Positions 13,695 to 25,300 of a stretch of DNA of 64,000 nt are shown in pieces. Made by a program: the position numbers and the translations under genes. This stretch comes from Ciona intestinalis (Eukaryota; Chordata; Ascidiacea; Phlebobranchia; Cionidae). How positions within the stretch are numbered: the first letter of the stretch is position 1; each line of letters opens with the position of its first letter. The notes under the pieces were generated by a model. That model saw only the letters and a program-made list of their open reading frames with translations. It had not been told where the DNA came from and ran no database searches. Location: the NCBI RefSeq assembly GCF_000224145.3, contig NC_020179.2, forward strand, positions 2,809,743-2,873,742, written 5' to 3'.

Positions 13695-15143
13695 CGCATT
13701 AAAAAGCATCAACAGTCTCTGCAGTGAAGCAATAAAATGATCACGGCATACAAGCAAATACTTGGATCTTGGTAAGTAAAGAGTTGGCTATTGTTTTTCA
13801 ATGGGCAATTGATACTGTCCTATGGGCAAAGTGGGAAACGGACCTCTTTTTCAGGGGGGGGGGGCAAAAACGGTACACTCTGCTCAATGCTCATGGTCAG
13901 ATTTGATTTGGATAAATGTTGCAAATTAAGCAGAAAAAAATACTAATAAAACATTGAGAAATGTAGATTTTTACCACTATATTGATCGAGTAGTGGGCTA
14001 TGAGTGTAATTGCCTCTAAAAGGGAGTAATAACCAATAACCCATGAATGGTTAAGTAACAATAAACTAAACAAGGAAATTCTGCACTTACGCTATTGAGA
14101 GAAACACAAGTGTTGAAATGGTCAGGTTGTTGGTTGAAGGTGAAATTCTTACAAGTTTGTTCATTTTCAATTCCAGTTTTGTAAGTTGAGTGAATTCCTC
14201 AAGATCATCAACTTGCAATTCAACCAGATCATTGTAGGAAACTGTTAGTGACTTTGCGTCTGATACAACCCCTTCAACATCCAATCTTTTGTGTCCTTTG
14301 CCGGAGCAATTAAGATGAGGAGGAGGATCAGTGAACCATAACCTGGAAAAAAACAACCTTGAAACCTTGTAGATAAATCAATTGATGTAACATATTTATC
14401 CTCACATCATGGGGCAAGAACAGCCGTCATAACACTGGTGTTTTGTTTCATACACCTCATGCCCAATTTTGAGTTACCACGTATTTAACTTTGTGGGTTA
14501 TTTTTTTATCTTTTCATTTGTTTAAAATTGTAAGACTGACAAAATGTACACAACTGAAAAGGAACTATCGGTTGAAGCAATTGCTGTTAATTATCTATAT
14601 TTAAATAAATGTGAAATATGATTACTGGTAGTTACACTGAACAGTTACAAACAATGTTTTTGACTTTTGTAAAGTAGAAATGGGTAACTTTGTATAAAAA
14701 ATATAGAAATTCGCGACAATTACCGTTACGTGGTGGCATCAAATTGGATATTCTAACTCAAGGTAAATTAAAACAAGCAAATAGTTTAAAATTACTTTAA
14801 AAAAAACAGACCTAACGCAAGTTCTTCACTTTGTTGCCAATGTTTTTTCTAACATTATAATCACGTGCTACCCGATTTGAACTTCAAAAAACGCGGTTAA
14901 CTATAGATGTTTTTGAATGGGGGTATTTATGACGTCACAAGTCGGTAAAACATTTAAATTTTCCGCGGTTTGACAAATTACTTACGCTATCAAATCAGAA
15001 ACAGTGATATTTCCAGCTTCGGCTTCTGTAGAACTTCTGGTAATAGTGCATCCGTTATCTAATGTGTCTGTAGTTTCAGTTGCCAGCACAACAGTGCAGA
15101 TGAGAAGCGCCGCAACAACATAGAAAACGATCTTAGCAAACAT
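2291..15143 (-). CDS. Type I membrane protein with two LRR modules
   Basis: Exons, high to low: 15143-14986, 14342-14091, 13554-13425, 12969-12840, 12298-12164, 11743-11580, 8128-7999, 7512-7338, 7076-6898, 6293-6107, 5206-5071, 4637-4501, 3871-3706, 3277-3145, 2472-2291. Lengths sum to 2394 nt, a 797-residue protein. It begins with a signal peptide (MFAKIVFYVVAALLICTVVL). Module 1 has LxxLxLxxN repeats and an LRRCT (NPLGCDCNTAWFKSW). A short Thr/Ser linker follows. Module 2 has an LRRNT (CPSMCSC), LRRs and an LRRCT (NQFMCDCKMKDLKIW). One membrane span (IILAIVLTFIFTLLMGIIAW) leads to a tail of about 27 residues ending NGYDEEF. There is no TIR or kinase domain. A second copy of four exons (10843-10713, 10257-10128, 9586-9452, 8964-8801) is left out because it cannot splice in series. 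An in-frame upstream ATG at 15206 is an alternative start. The layout recalls SLITRK-like adhesion proteins, but orthology is not established. Confidence 0.85.
2515..3110. repeat. Degenerate tandem repeat of about 145 bp (copy B)
   Basis: Four or so degenerate units, each containing TTCATTTAGCACTTAAAA, GCAAGCAGTATATTGGT, ATAACCTTT(A)n and ATATAGCATTGCTAATTG. The array fills most of the last intron of the LRR gene. It ends in the same closing block as the DDI-intron copy at 1095-1310. Confidence 0.6.
4005..4175. mobile_element. hAT-type non-autonomous element fragment, copy 2
   Basis: Second member of the family seen at 84-284, ending GGTTAGAAACCACTGG. It lies in an intron of the LRR gene. 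Confidence 0.5.
5310..5612 (-). mobile_element. tRNA-like SINE, interrupted by N gap
   Basis: Minus-strand copy of the window's SINE. The tail (GAATGAATGTAACTTACTTTATTCTCGCGTGGCCGG, read as two parts) and the CCAGTGGTCACTAATGGGT core are visible on either side of the N run. Confidence 0.75.
5419..5512. other. Assembly gap (94 N)
   Basis: Run of N inside a SINE within an LRR-gene intron. All flanking exons of the second LRR module are accounted for, so no coding sequence needs to be placed here. Confidence 0.98.
6589..6860 (+). mobile_element. tRNA-like SINE
   Basis: Plus-strand copy starting GGCGCCACGACAAAGTGG. It has an A-box-like TGGTTAGCACGCC, a B-box-like GGTTCAAGGCC, the body phrase CCTTGGGCAAGACAC, and a tail through GTAAGTTACATTCA. 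It is derived from a tRNA promoter and is not a tRNA gene. Confidence 0.75.
7606..7920 (+). mobile_element. tRNA-like SINE
   Basis: Diverged copy of the SINE (A box damaged, GGTTCAAGGCTC B box present, GGGCAAGACACTTAACGG body) in an LRR-gene intron. Confidence 0.7.
8210..10860. repeat. Tandem duplicate of four LRR exons, copy 1 (gap side)
   Basis: About 2.65 kb, nearly identical to 10986-13572 in exons and introns, including SINEs and simple repeats. It carries exons 10843-10713, 10257-10128, 9586-9452 and 8964-8801. The exon nearest the gap has three small indels relative to copy 2 (net +1), which shift its frame. The copy ends exactly at the N gap. Confidence 0.9.
10310..10600 (+). mobile_element. 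tRNA-like SINE (duplicated copy)
   Basis: SINE with a GGGCCCATGGTAAAGTGG start. The same insertion is present at 13020-13312, so it predates the duplication (or the two are alleles). Confidence 0.7.
10861..10985. other. Assembly gap (125 N)
   Basis: Run of N located exactly between the two near-identical copies of the four-exon LRR block. Confidence 0.98.
10986..13572. repeat. Tandem duplicate of four LRR exons, copy 2
   Basis: Second copy of the block at 8210-10860. All four exons (13554-13425, 12969-12840, 12298-12164, 11743-11580) are intact and join in phase to the upstream LRRNT exon and to the LRRCT exon at 8128-7999. Confidence 0.9.
13020..13312 (+). mobile_element. tRNA-like SINE (duplicated copy)
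   Basis: Same insertion as 10310-10600, inside duplicate copy 2. Confidence 0.7.
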
Positions 15144-15206
15144 GTTTTGCTCCAACTTCGTCAGTCTATTCTGCACCTTTCGTAAGAACTGTTTTGTTGT
15201 AATCAC

Positions 15207-16389
15207 TTATGTACTTCTTTTTATCTATCCGTGCCAGTAGTGATTGCTGATACGCAAGTTACGCGGTTAGTAAATGAATGACTAATGTTTAACATTAGCG
15301 CAACAGAGGCACGGGAGTGTCGCAATATAAATAACTAAAGGTGCATACGTCGATTACGTGCATGGCAATAGAGTTTTGACTATATAATCAATGTATATAT
15401 AACTACAGTAGTTATATACATTGATATAATACAAACTTCATAGTTTTACAAACCCAAAAGTCATAACAATTTCTAATTCATTACCCATGCGAAACACTCA
15501 GTACACGATGACATGGTACATATGAATCACCAACTAATAAAAAACAGCAGTTTCCCAAAAAGAGAACAATGCGCAAATACGTTTATTTGTTCATCCGATT
15601 GTCCGTAATAAAAGCCTTAACATCTGGGTCTATACATGCATTCTGCACGTTTTTCACTATACCCTTTAGTTAGAATACAAAATCCGTTTTTTTTTTGCTG
15701 AGAGATAATAAATGTTTCTACAACAGATGTTTACCACACGTTTTAGTATTTACACACACGCGTTAACATTATCACGAGACAGAACAAACAAGGTATTGTA
15801 AAACGAAGGAGAAAGGGACATTACAGTATGTACAAATATACAATGTAAAATGGTTTGATTGCTTAAACATGTAATATTTTGAACGCATTGGCAGTGTACA
15901 GTTGTAGAAAATACTAGCAGCTTGGCATTTAACATAGTAACATAGGTGAAATGGATGTCACCATTGTTTAAAAGACATTGTGTAGTTTTGTTTCTTGCTA
16001 ATAACTTCATCATTGATCACTGATGTGTTGTAACAGTTGGTTCTCATTCACTAGATCAAAGTACTTCAACAACCTTGACAGTTGGCATGAGGTACATGAG
16101 CAAACCATGTTTCTGGTGTACAAAAGAAATATCAGTTTTTTAATAATATAAGAACGAAAATCTGATTAACTAAAACAAGAAAAAGAAGTGAGTAGTTGAT
16201 AAATACACGTTATGGGTGAAAACTACTTGAGTAAAAGTGTTAAATAAAACCATGACTGTAAATCTAAAATACACATTTCAAAGAAACAAATGGTATATCC
16301 TTGAATTTCTAGAGCAAATTATAATAAAAAGTCAATAACCTTTAAGATATTCTATTATATGAACCTGTGATTTTTGAAATCCAATCTTC
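15207..16389. other. Intergenic, with a short palindrome
   Basis: Space between the 5' end of the LRR gene and the 3' end of the receptor kinase, both on the minus strand. No credible coding exon was seen. It contains a hairpin at about 15386-15425 and presumably holds the receptor 3' UTR and the LRR-gene promoter. Confidence 0.6.
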
Positions 16390-19300
16390 TTAATTGAGAT
16401 CCTGAATCCTGGAAGCAATGACATCTTCATATAGTGGAGGTTGATCTTGATCCATGAGGACGACACAAGCTTGAGGATCACTGATGGGATCATTATGTTC
16501 ATCAATATCATCATCATATGTATTTTCTGGAGACAAATAAATTTTAATTAAAAAATAGAATTTTTTTCTGATTTTGTAACCGACAAAAAATGATTTAACT
16601 GATGATGCTATTATAGGTGAATATATTTCAGAAACACAATTTGTTGGACTTGAATTTTGTTGGATACACATTATGTGGCCCTTGATCCAGCAAGTCACAC
16701 TCTAAAGAAATATTTAGTTGTTTATACCTTCAATTTCATTTGCTTCCACTGTGTCGCAAACAATTGATATTTCTTCACAAGTTTCATCTGCAGTTTCTTC
16801 ATTCTCTTTATCTTCAACCTGTAAAATTTAGTTTAAAAAATGTTTAGCCTGGTTAATACTGCACATGTTCAGTTAATACTGAAAAAAGTCATAATAGAGT
16901 GCTCAACAAAAAAAAGAAAGTACTAAACAGTGTAAATAAGTATAAGAAGCCTGACAGCAAACTGAAAGTGCTTGAAATGGGCATAGGTGCTTAAAATTAT
17001 TCAAAATGCTGTACATTGAGCATGATAATTTAATACTAATATTAAACCTATGTAAGATAGCATTGTCTAAATATAATTAATGAAATACCCTTACCTTAAC
17101 AAAGGTGTAGTTAATTGTTGCAGATGTTTCTTCCTCCATTTTGTTTTTACCTTCAGTAAAAGTTTCTTGAGGTGTTTCATAGAGTCGGAGCCCACGCAGA
17201 GTTTCTTTACCTTCTGCTTCTTTCTCAAATATTTTTAACACATCCAGATATTCCTATCAAAGTGTTTAAACAAATTATAACTTTTCTCCAACCCAGTGGT
17301 CACTAATGGGTTGTCTAAATTAATACCCATACATAAAAAAATCCTCCAAAAATAATCACCCACAAAGTAACATACTTGGTAACTTATAAGCTGGCCTGAT
17401 GTGTATGAAACAGAACACCAGTGTTATAGCGACGGTCGTTTTCCGGCCTAGCAAGGATAAGTAAGCTACATTCATTTATACAACTGAATTATGTTTTAAA
17501 CAAACATTTTAGTTTTTTGAAGTTTTAAACATAATTTGCTGCTGTTTAACATTGAAAAAAATCATAGAATTACATTCATTAATTGTAGATTTGGAAACAA
17601 TAGAATAAAATAGTCCAGAAACACCTCTAAATTTTAAAGAAATTTATATTGTGAAACAACCATACAGAAAAACAATACAAAAAATTCTGTATTGCACTTT
17701 AAACTAAATAAATTATGGGTCCCAAAACTTGGAATTTTGGGGTTCTGAATGTGAAACCACAGTGGTCCCAAAAGAAAGACAAATTTGATATAGTTTGACT
17801 TACATGGCCGGCTTCTTCTTGCAGGACATCACTTATTTCCTCGCATAACTTGGTGAATGTCGGCCGATCTTCAGGATTGTTATCCCAACAACCAAGCATG
17901 GCAGAATATCTGAAATTAAAGCAAGTTAAAATAATATATTAAAATATTTTTAAAAAATAACCAAAATTTTTAAAATATGTAAAAAAAAATAGAACCGTGC
18001 AGTCACTGGGTTTTGTACCATCTTTACTTAAACACCTTCGCAAAATTATTTTAATAAAATAAGTTGCTAATCAACCTGAAAAGCTGTTGTAAAATTCCTT
18101 CCTAAAGATGATATATCCGTAGGTATTATAATATCAGGAAAGAATTGGGACGCTTGAGTAGGAACATAAATAAAGGACTGTAACAGAATACCCATAATTC
18201 TAATGTCATGGTATCCAGCTGACGGCCATTATTAATATTATGGTTGTGTAGACCGCATGTTATCGTAACTGGGTTCGTACTAATCGTACATATACAATAC
18301 AAGCTTTTACAAGGTCACGTCTGCTTATATAATCGAACCCCAGCATTACAAGGACTTTACTATTGCGAGCATGTGACTTTCGAACATAAAAAGTGTTGGG
18401 GTAATGGGCCAAATCTGACCCAAATCCCAGGTCCTCAACCCATCCATACAGAATAGAAGGTACTACTGTAAACAACTTACACAGAGTCTGTGGCATGTTC
18501 AGGTTTCCCCATGCGAACACCTCTTCGCAGTTTGTTGCAGAAATCTTCATCCATTTGCAATCCAGGGTAAGGGGAACCACCAAGTGTAAATATCTCCCAC
18601 AGAAGAACTCCAAACGACCAACTGAAAATAATTTAATAATAACTTAATTTGTCTTTGCGATTACAGTACCAAAGATTTAGAAACATTTTAAACAAAAAGA
18701 TAGGATATAGTGACAAAACAACAGGAAAATATTAAGATGTAGAGGTTTTGTATGCAGCGTGTTTCTGTTAAACTTATAGTGCTAATGACCTATTATATTC
18801 TGTGTGGGTGAGGTACTTGCCAAGGACCTGAAATTATGCCAGATTCGGTGCATTACCCTAACCACAACCTATAATGAAGTATGGTGATTTGGCATGAGTG
18901 TTTTATTCCTAAAGCAAACACATACTAAATACAAACCGTTATGTATTAATACGATTTTAGTAGCAAAATTCAGTTTTGACTTACACATCACTTTTGTTGG
19001 AGTAAACTTTATCGAAAATGGACTCTGGTGCCATCCATTTGATTGGCAGTCTTGCGTCCCCCCCACTCCTAACATAGTCTGGATCTTTATAAATATCACG
19101 TGCAAGCCCAAAGTCACAAATCTTAACAACTTGGTAATCGGAAAGCAAGACATTCCTTGCTGCCAGGTCTCGATGTATGCACTGTGTAATAAAAAGTGGT
19201 GATGGTGATTGGGAATTTTATTCATGGCAGTTTGGGGTAACAGAATTTTAAAACATATCAGATAATAGGCATGTAGATTTTATAAATTTTATATAATATA

Positions 19301-22300
19301 TAATATATAGAAAAGGGTCTTGAGCTATATGTAATTGAACACTACTGTTAAAGAGACTTGTTTTCCCGTGCACGAGGATAGATGAGTTACATTCATTCTC
19401 TCAGTTATAATATATATATATATATATATATTATATAACATAAATATTGTGTAAAAACCTCTTAATGCCAGCATAGAATGTACATATAAGATCTCATTAT
19501 AAAGAACAAAACAGTTCTTTCTTGCTATAGTTCAACTGAAAACCACCAATTCTTAAACCACAACAAAAAGAGAAATGCCCCGAAGCCCAATAAACATTTC
19601 GTGAGAATTATTTTCATAGTATTTGTAAGGATATATGACTGAACAACTGATTGCGATACGCAGTGACTTTTCCGTCAACAGTCATACAGAAACACACTTT
19701 TCTCTACTTTTATGAACGGTCTCGTTTTCGTGCGTCACTTTCCGGCAATACAAAGTCGATTCCCACGCTATGGCATGAGGGAGTGAAGGGCCGAAAACCA
19801 CAGTGGCGTCGACCAGTCTGTGCAGTTTTAAACATTCAGAAAAAACAACCAAACAAAGAGAATGAGCAACGGATGTTCAAATTAACAATATTTCGATAAA
19901 ATTTCTTATCTTTTGGCGCGCGTAATCAATAACTACAAAGTTACCAATTTTAGATTTGATTTCTTTATTCGGATTTACTCAAAAACTTGTAACTTTAAAC
20001 AACTTGTTATTACAACATTGGCTTCCACAAAGTTTTATTCCAAATTTAGAAAACAAAGTAAACGTTCCCACGGTTTTAAAAATGCAAGTTTTGCATCATT
20101 TTATTTTTTAAAGTAATTAACTGTTGCTGTCACTCTCATGCCTATTTTTAAAAGACAAAAAAGTAATGCTAGTTTAGTAAATTAAAACAGTTCAAATAGA
20201 TTACGTTTTGATTTTTTTGATACGTTTTCCTGGCACCAGGTTTTTACTGTATTTTACTTTGTTAAATCCTTACTGTATTTTAGTTCGTCGAATTGTTTAA
20301 GTTTATTAGCATTAAATCAGGGTTAGATTTGCAGAATTTATTACTAGTCAGTTCAAATAGCAATGACAGTTATTCCAGTACAGTAAATAAAATGTTGCTG
20401 CCATTCGATTACCAGATGGCGACACAACAATCATATTATGTAATATGTAATCATAAACAGATTAAATGCTACGGACTAGGTAACTGACAAAAGTAAAGTT
20501 CAACGAACTGTATTCTTTAAGAGGTATATTTCATCTAAAATGGCACCATTAGTCTCGAATTCAAATAAAAGCCAATTTTTTTCAAAAACTTACTTTTTTA
20601 GAAGCGAGAAACTCCATGCCGCGGGCGACTTGAAGACTGTATGAAAGAAGATCGGTAAGAGTGAGTTGATCCTTCTGTTCTTTGCCCTTCTCATCTCCAT
20701 CATCATTTGCTTCATGATGTTTCTCCAAGTTCATCCTGCTGTCTTCGCAACCACTTTGAAAATATCATGGAATGTGAGCATGCGTAGTTAAAAATTGAAT
20801 CTAACTGAATGAATGTAACTTACTTTATCCTTGCCTGGCCAGAAAACAAGTCGTTATAACAAAGGTGTTTATACACTTCCTACCAGCTTACGAGTTACCA
20901 AGTATGTTACTTGTCTAATTACTTTTTTTTTTATGTGTGGCTAATAATTTGGAAAACTCATTGGTGACCACTGGGTTGGAGAAAGTGTCATGCCCAATGA
21001 CACATACACCCACAATGGTAGTAGTGAAGAGCCTTGAACAAGTTATCTCTGGGTTAGAAGCAGGCGCTCTAACCAACTGTGCTAGGGCGTCATCCCCCAC
21101 AAAGTAACATACATGGTAACTGGTAAGCTGGCACGAGGCGTATGAAACAAAACACCTGTGTTATAACGACTGTCATTTTTCAACCATGTGAGAATAAAGT
21201 AGAACGTTTTATTACACTGAACACAAACTTACGATGATAGTCTTGTGTGACTCCTAATATCTCCTTCATGTGACGTTAAGGATCCAGTTCCGCTCAAATA
21301 CGATGCGCGACTTCCTCTCTTATCTGTAATCCAACTTGAGCGGTCAGTTTCGTCTGTGCCAGAAAACGCTCCGTCATCTGCTGAGTCATCGCTCATAAGT
21401 CGTTGTTTTTTTATCTCCTGTTTACTTGTGTCATCACTTCTACCACCCGTGTAACAATGTCTCAACCCACGAAGATAGTTGGATAAGTTACCATGGCGAC
21501 AATACTCGACAATCACCATGAGCGGACCTGGAAATACCAATTAAATAAATTACCTATTTTTACATTATTTTTATCTTTATTAATGTTGACTTTTTTGTTG
21601 ATTCATACTGTGTCAACTAGTGTAGGTTATTTACTTCTTGCTATTGCTACTAATGTAATACCACGTAAAAAGCTTTTATTAATATTAGGTATTAGATACG
21701 CAAAAACTGCATCGTTATTTAAAAATAATAAAAACTTTTTTTGTCTTTTAGATTACGCTAGCGAAGATTTAAAAATATTTTAAACGAAAAAACAGAATAT
21801 ATTGTACATTTATTTGTATATTTATTTATACACCAAATTTGTATATTTATTTATAGTTACAAAAGCATATATATGCTTGCATTTACCTTCTTTGGTAGTA
21901 CAAGCCCCAAGCAGGTTAACAATGTTCAAGTGAGGTCCTAAATGAATCAGAATTCGAAGCTCGGTCATCAGGGCTCGATATTCATTGCTTCGAGATCCAA
22001 CTAAAACATAAAATTCTTATTACAAAGGGGTTACAAATTTTATGTGTTGTTTCTTGTTACAGATTTTATGTTTTGTTTCTAATATTATAACATTGAAGTT
22101 TAAAACAGATTTTGTGGCGTTTATTTTATATTCTTGAAGGTCCAAAGTTTGTCTGCCATACAGACACACATCTCAAAATAATTTAAAAATAATACTGATA
22201 ATACTGTGATTTCAAAGAAAATAGAATATAGTGTCAATTTATGCTGTTTACCTAAGTTTTTAGTTTTTTATGTATGTTATATAACTCTGAAACAAACATT

Positions 22301-25300
22301 TTTTTTTATTAAATGTCAAACATCTGGCAACGCTCGGGCAGGTAATACTTGGACAGCTGGTTGCGGTTTCTAATGATGTTAAACCATACAATATGGTTGC
22401 CTATTGTTGTAATAGTTGTTTTTTTAACAGCATTTAATAATCGTTATAAGTTACAGTTTGAAAATTTGAAATTCTAATTTTTCTTTCCGTATTTTATCGA
22501 AAGATCTCGTTATCGAGATTTGAAGGAAGTAGTTGAAGTTAATTGGCTCCGGGTGCCCGTATCGGAAAGTTTGACATTTGAGCGCAGACCGGCGGCGCCA
22601 GACCTTAAAACTGCAACAGGAAGCCCAGACACTTCAATGTGAGGAGATTAGCCGCTTGCCTTCTCCAACACCATGGCTCAGTGGTTAGGAACTTGCATCA
22701 TAACCGTAAGATACCGGATTCAATGCTTGGTATTGATGTCATAATAGGCGCATGTGTCCTCAGGCAAGGCACTTACCAGATATTTCTCCAAATAAATGGT
22801 CACTAATAGGTTGCAGCACTATGGGGTTCAGAATAATGAGCCAACTTTGGCCTAAATCTTAAGTCCCATGACCAGACACGCTGTAATATCTCACTTACAT
22901 AGAAACAGAACTACAGAACTACTTGCCTTTGAGCATTTTCACAGCCACTGTCTTGCAGGAAGATGATTTTTCGAGATCAAACGCAGTAGCTTGGATAACT
23001 TTTCCGAATGCTCCTCTTCCAAGAGTTTTCCCAAACCTGAGTCGATCTCGAGGAAACTCCCATTTCTTGCTGTCGTACTCTGAACACTGGGCTTGCTCCT
23101 CAAGTGGCATGTCCTTAATGTTGAGCAACGCTGACATACATTTTTCGTGTTTCACCTAGAAATTATTAGCATTAGAATACAGTCAAGTAGAAGTGCATCA
23201 AAAGAATGAAATTAAAAGCTATAAATAATGTAAAATAACATACAAGTTTCGCCTAAATGGCATCATTAGTCTCTGAAGCAATGTTGCCATGCTTTTATCG
23301 TGTGTCACCTAATAAAGGCTGATTTAAACCAATGTAACATACTTCTTAGTTATTAAAATAAATAAATCACATTGTCATATGAATAAATAATTTTAATGAC
23401 AATTTCCATATTTGCCAATACTTTAAATACAGTTGGCAATATCTTAATTTTGACCTACCTTTTTTCTAAGTCTCATTGCAATTAAACCACATGCGAGAAT
23501 TAACACAAGACACGAGACACCGCTGGCTGCAAACATGATTTGCATTTGATGATCACCTGTAAGAATATATAAATTTACACTTGAAGTGTTGCTAACACCT
23601 AATCTCTAAGTTTGTTCTTAAATGTTATATTTAGGGCACATAAATATCTTGTAAACTACGATAAAAGATCTTCATTATAACAAACACGCCTACAATTTCT
23701 TTTATTTGAACAAACTTAACTTAATAATTTTCTCACATTGTGGGGCAAGAACAGTTAAAACACAAATGTTCTGTCTCACACACTCATACCAGCTTAGGAG
23801 TTATCATTAAAATGATGATAAATGCTAAAGTAGCCATACTACACCTTGTATGTTCAAAGAAACAGATTTGTTATCCTTCCCATATTGATTCTCCGCAACA
23901 CAAATATAAACACCTCCATCAACTTGTTTTACTCTTCTGATCATTAGTTCACTGAGCTTCGATTCTAAAACAAAACATCACTAACTAGCTAGTCATATTT
24001 TTAGTAGGTTTGTTTATAAACTTATTCACCCATTAAATTTCATAACAAAGTTTAGATTGCAATGCCCCCAAAACAGATAGTAATTACACATATGTCTAAA
24101 TTTGATTAGGTTAATGCTAAAGTTATTAATTCATTTATGTCTCTTTGCTATGTAAAAGAATTGAAGTTATACCAATATGTAAAACATAGCAAGATATCAT
24201 GAACTGTTTGGTCTCTGGTTATAAAAGCTATTAAGAATTCAGTAAATATAGCACCCCGCTGAAGCCTGTATATGAGGTTGGATCAGTATGGAGTATTTAA
24301 CCCAACCAGCAAACCTGTTTCTTAAGTGGGGGCTATAAATATATATATATATATATATACACACTACACATACTAACAATTATATATATACAAACACTAA
24401 CCCTTACCTTGTACAATTATGTCTTCATGATACCATGTAACTGTTGGTGCCGGTTGCCCTGTTGTGTTACAACTCAACAATACATCATCACCAATGTCAG
24501 CATTTATAAACGGATCAAGATTTTCTATCCTTGCTGGGAGGGGATCTGGAGAAGAATGAACGAATGAATCTAACTTGTCTTAGCTTTGCCTGTAGGGGCA
24601 ATGAGAGTCGTTATAACATTGCGGTTCTGTTTCATACACCTTATGCCCACTTATAAGCTATCTTTGCTCGTATGTAACTTTGTAGAGAATCTTGTTCTTT
24701 TTTCATTGCATGACTTAGAAAAGTCAACTCATTGGTGGCTACTGGTTTGGAGCATTGTCATTATGCGCTTAATACAAGTACACACCTATGTTGGGTTATA
24801 ATTAATTTGCATTAGCAACAAACCTTGAACAATTAGAAGAAAGGTTTCATTTATCATTAAGTTTTTCACAGAAACTGAAAGCATGTACCACCCAGAGTCT
24901 GAAAACTTGACATTCTTTATCAGCAAAGTGCTTCCATTGGTTGAGACACGGCTGTCATTGGATAACTGTGTGGTGGTTGAGATTGAACTTCTGGAAATGC
25001 TTTGTGTGCCATTGAACCAATTGAATGTGGGTGTAGGAAAGGCATGGACGCTGTATTTGATGGCTGCCATTTCTCCTTTTATAACTTCAATCACATTCGA
25101 ACTTGTGGTGGGAGTTGACAAGACATTTATAAAGGATTTTTCTGAAATGGATAGTTCAAATTTTACAGTGTAAGAAAACATTCCAACAGTAATTCCTTGA
25201 TAAAATTAACAAAGTAATAAAACAATAACACTTATGCACATTTGTCTATTCGCTAATTTGTACACTATATAACTTTAACAAAGGGCACAAACTTATCATA

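Noticed and set aside
19651-20116. Plus-strand open frames within a large receptor-kinase intron
   Set aside because: No homology, no splice sites linking them, and composition like the surrounding intron.
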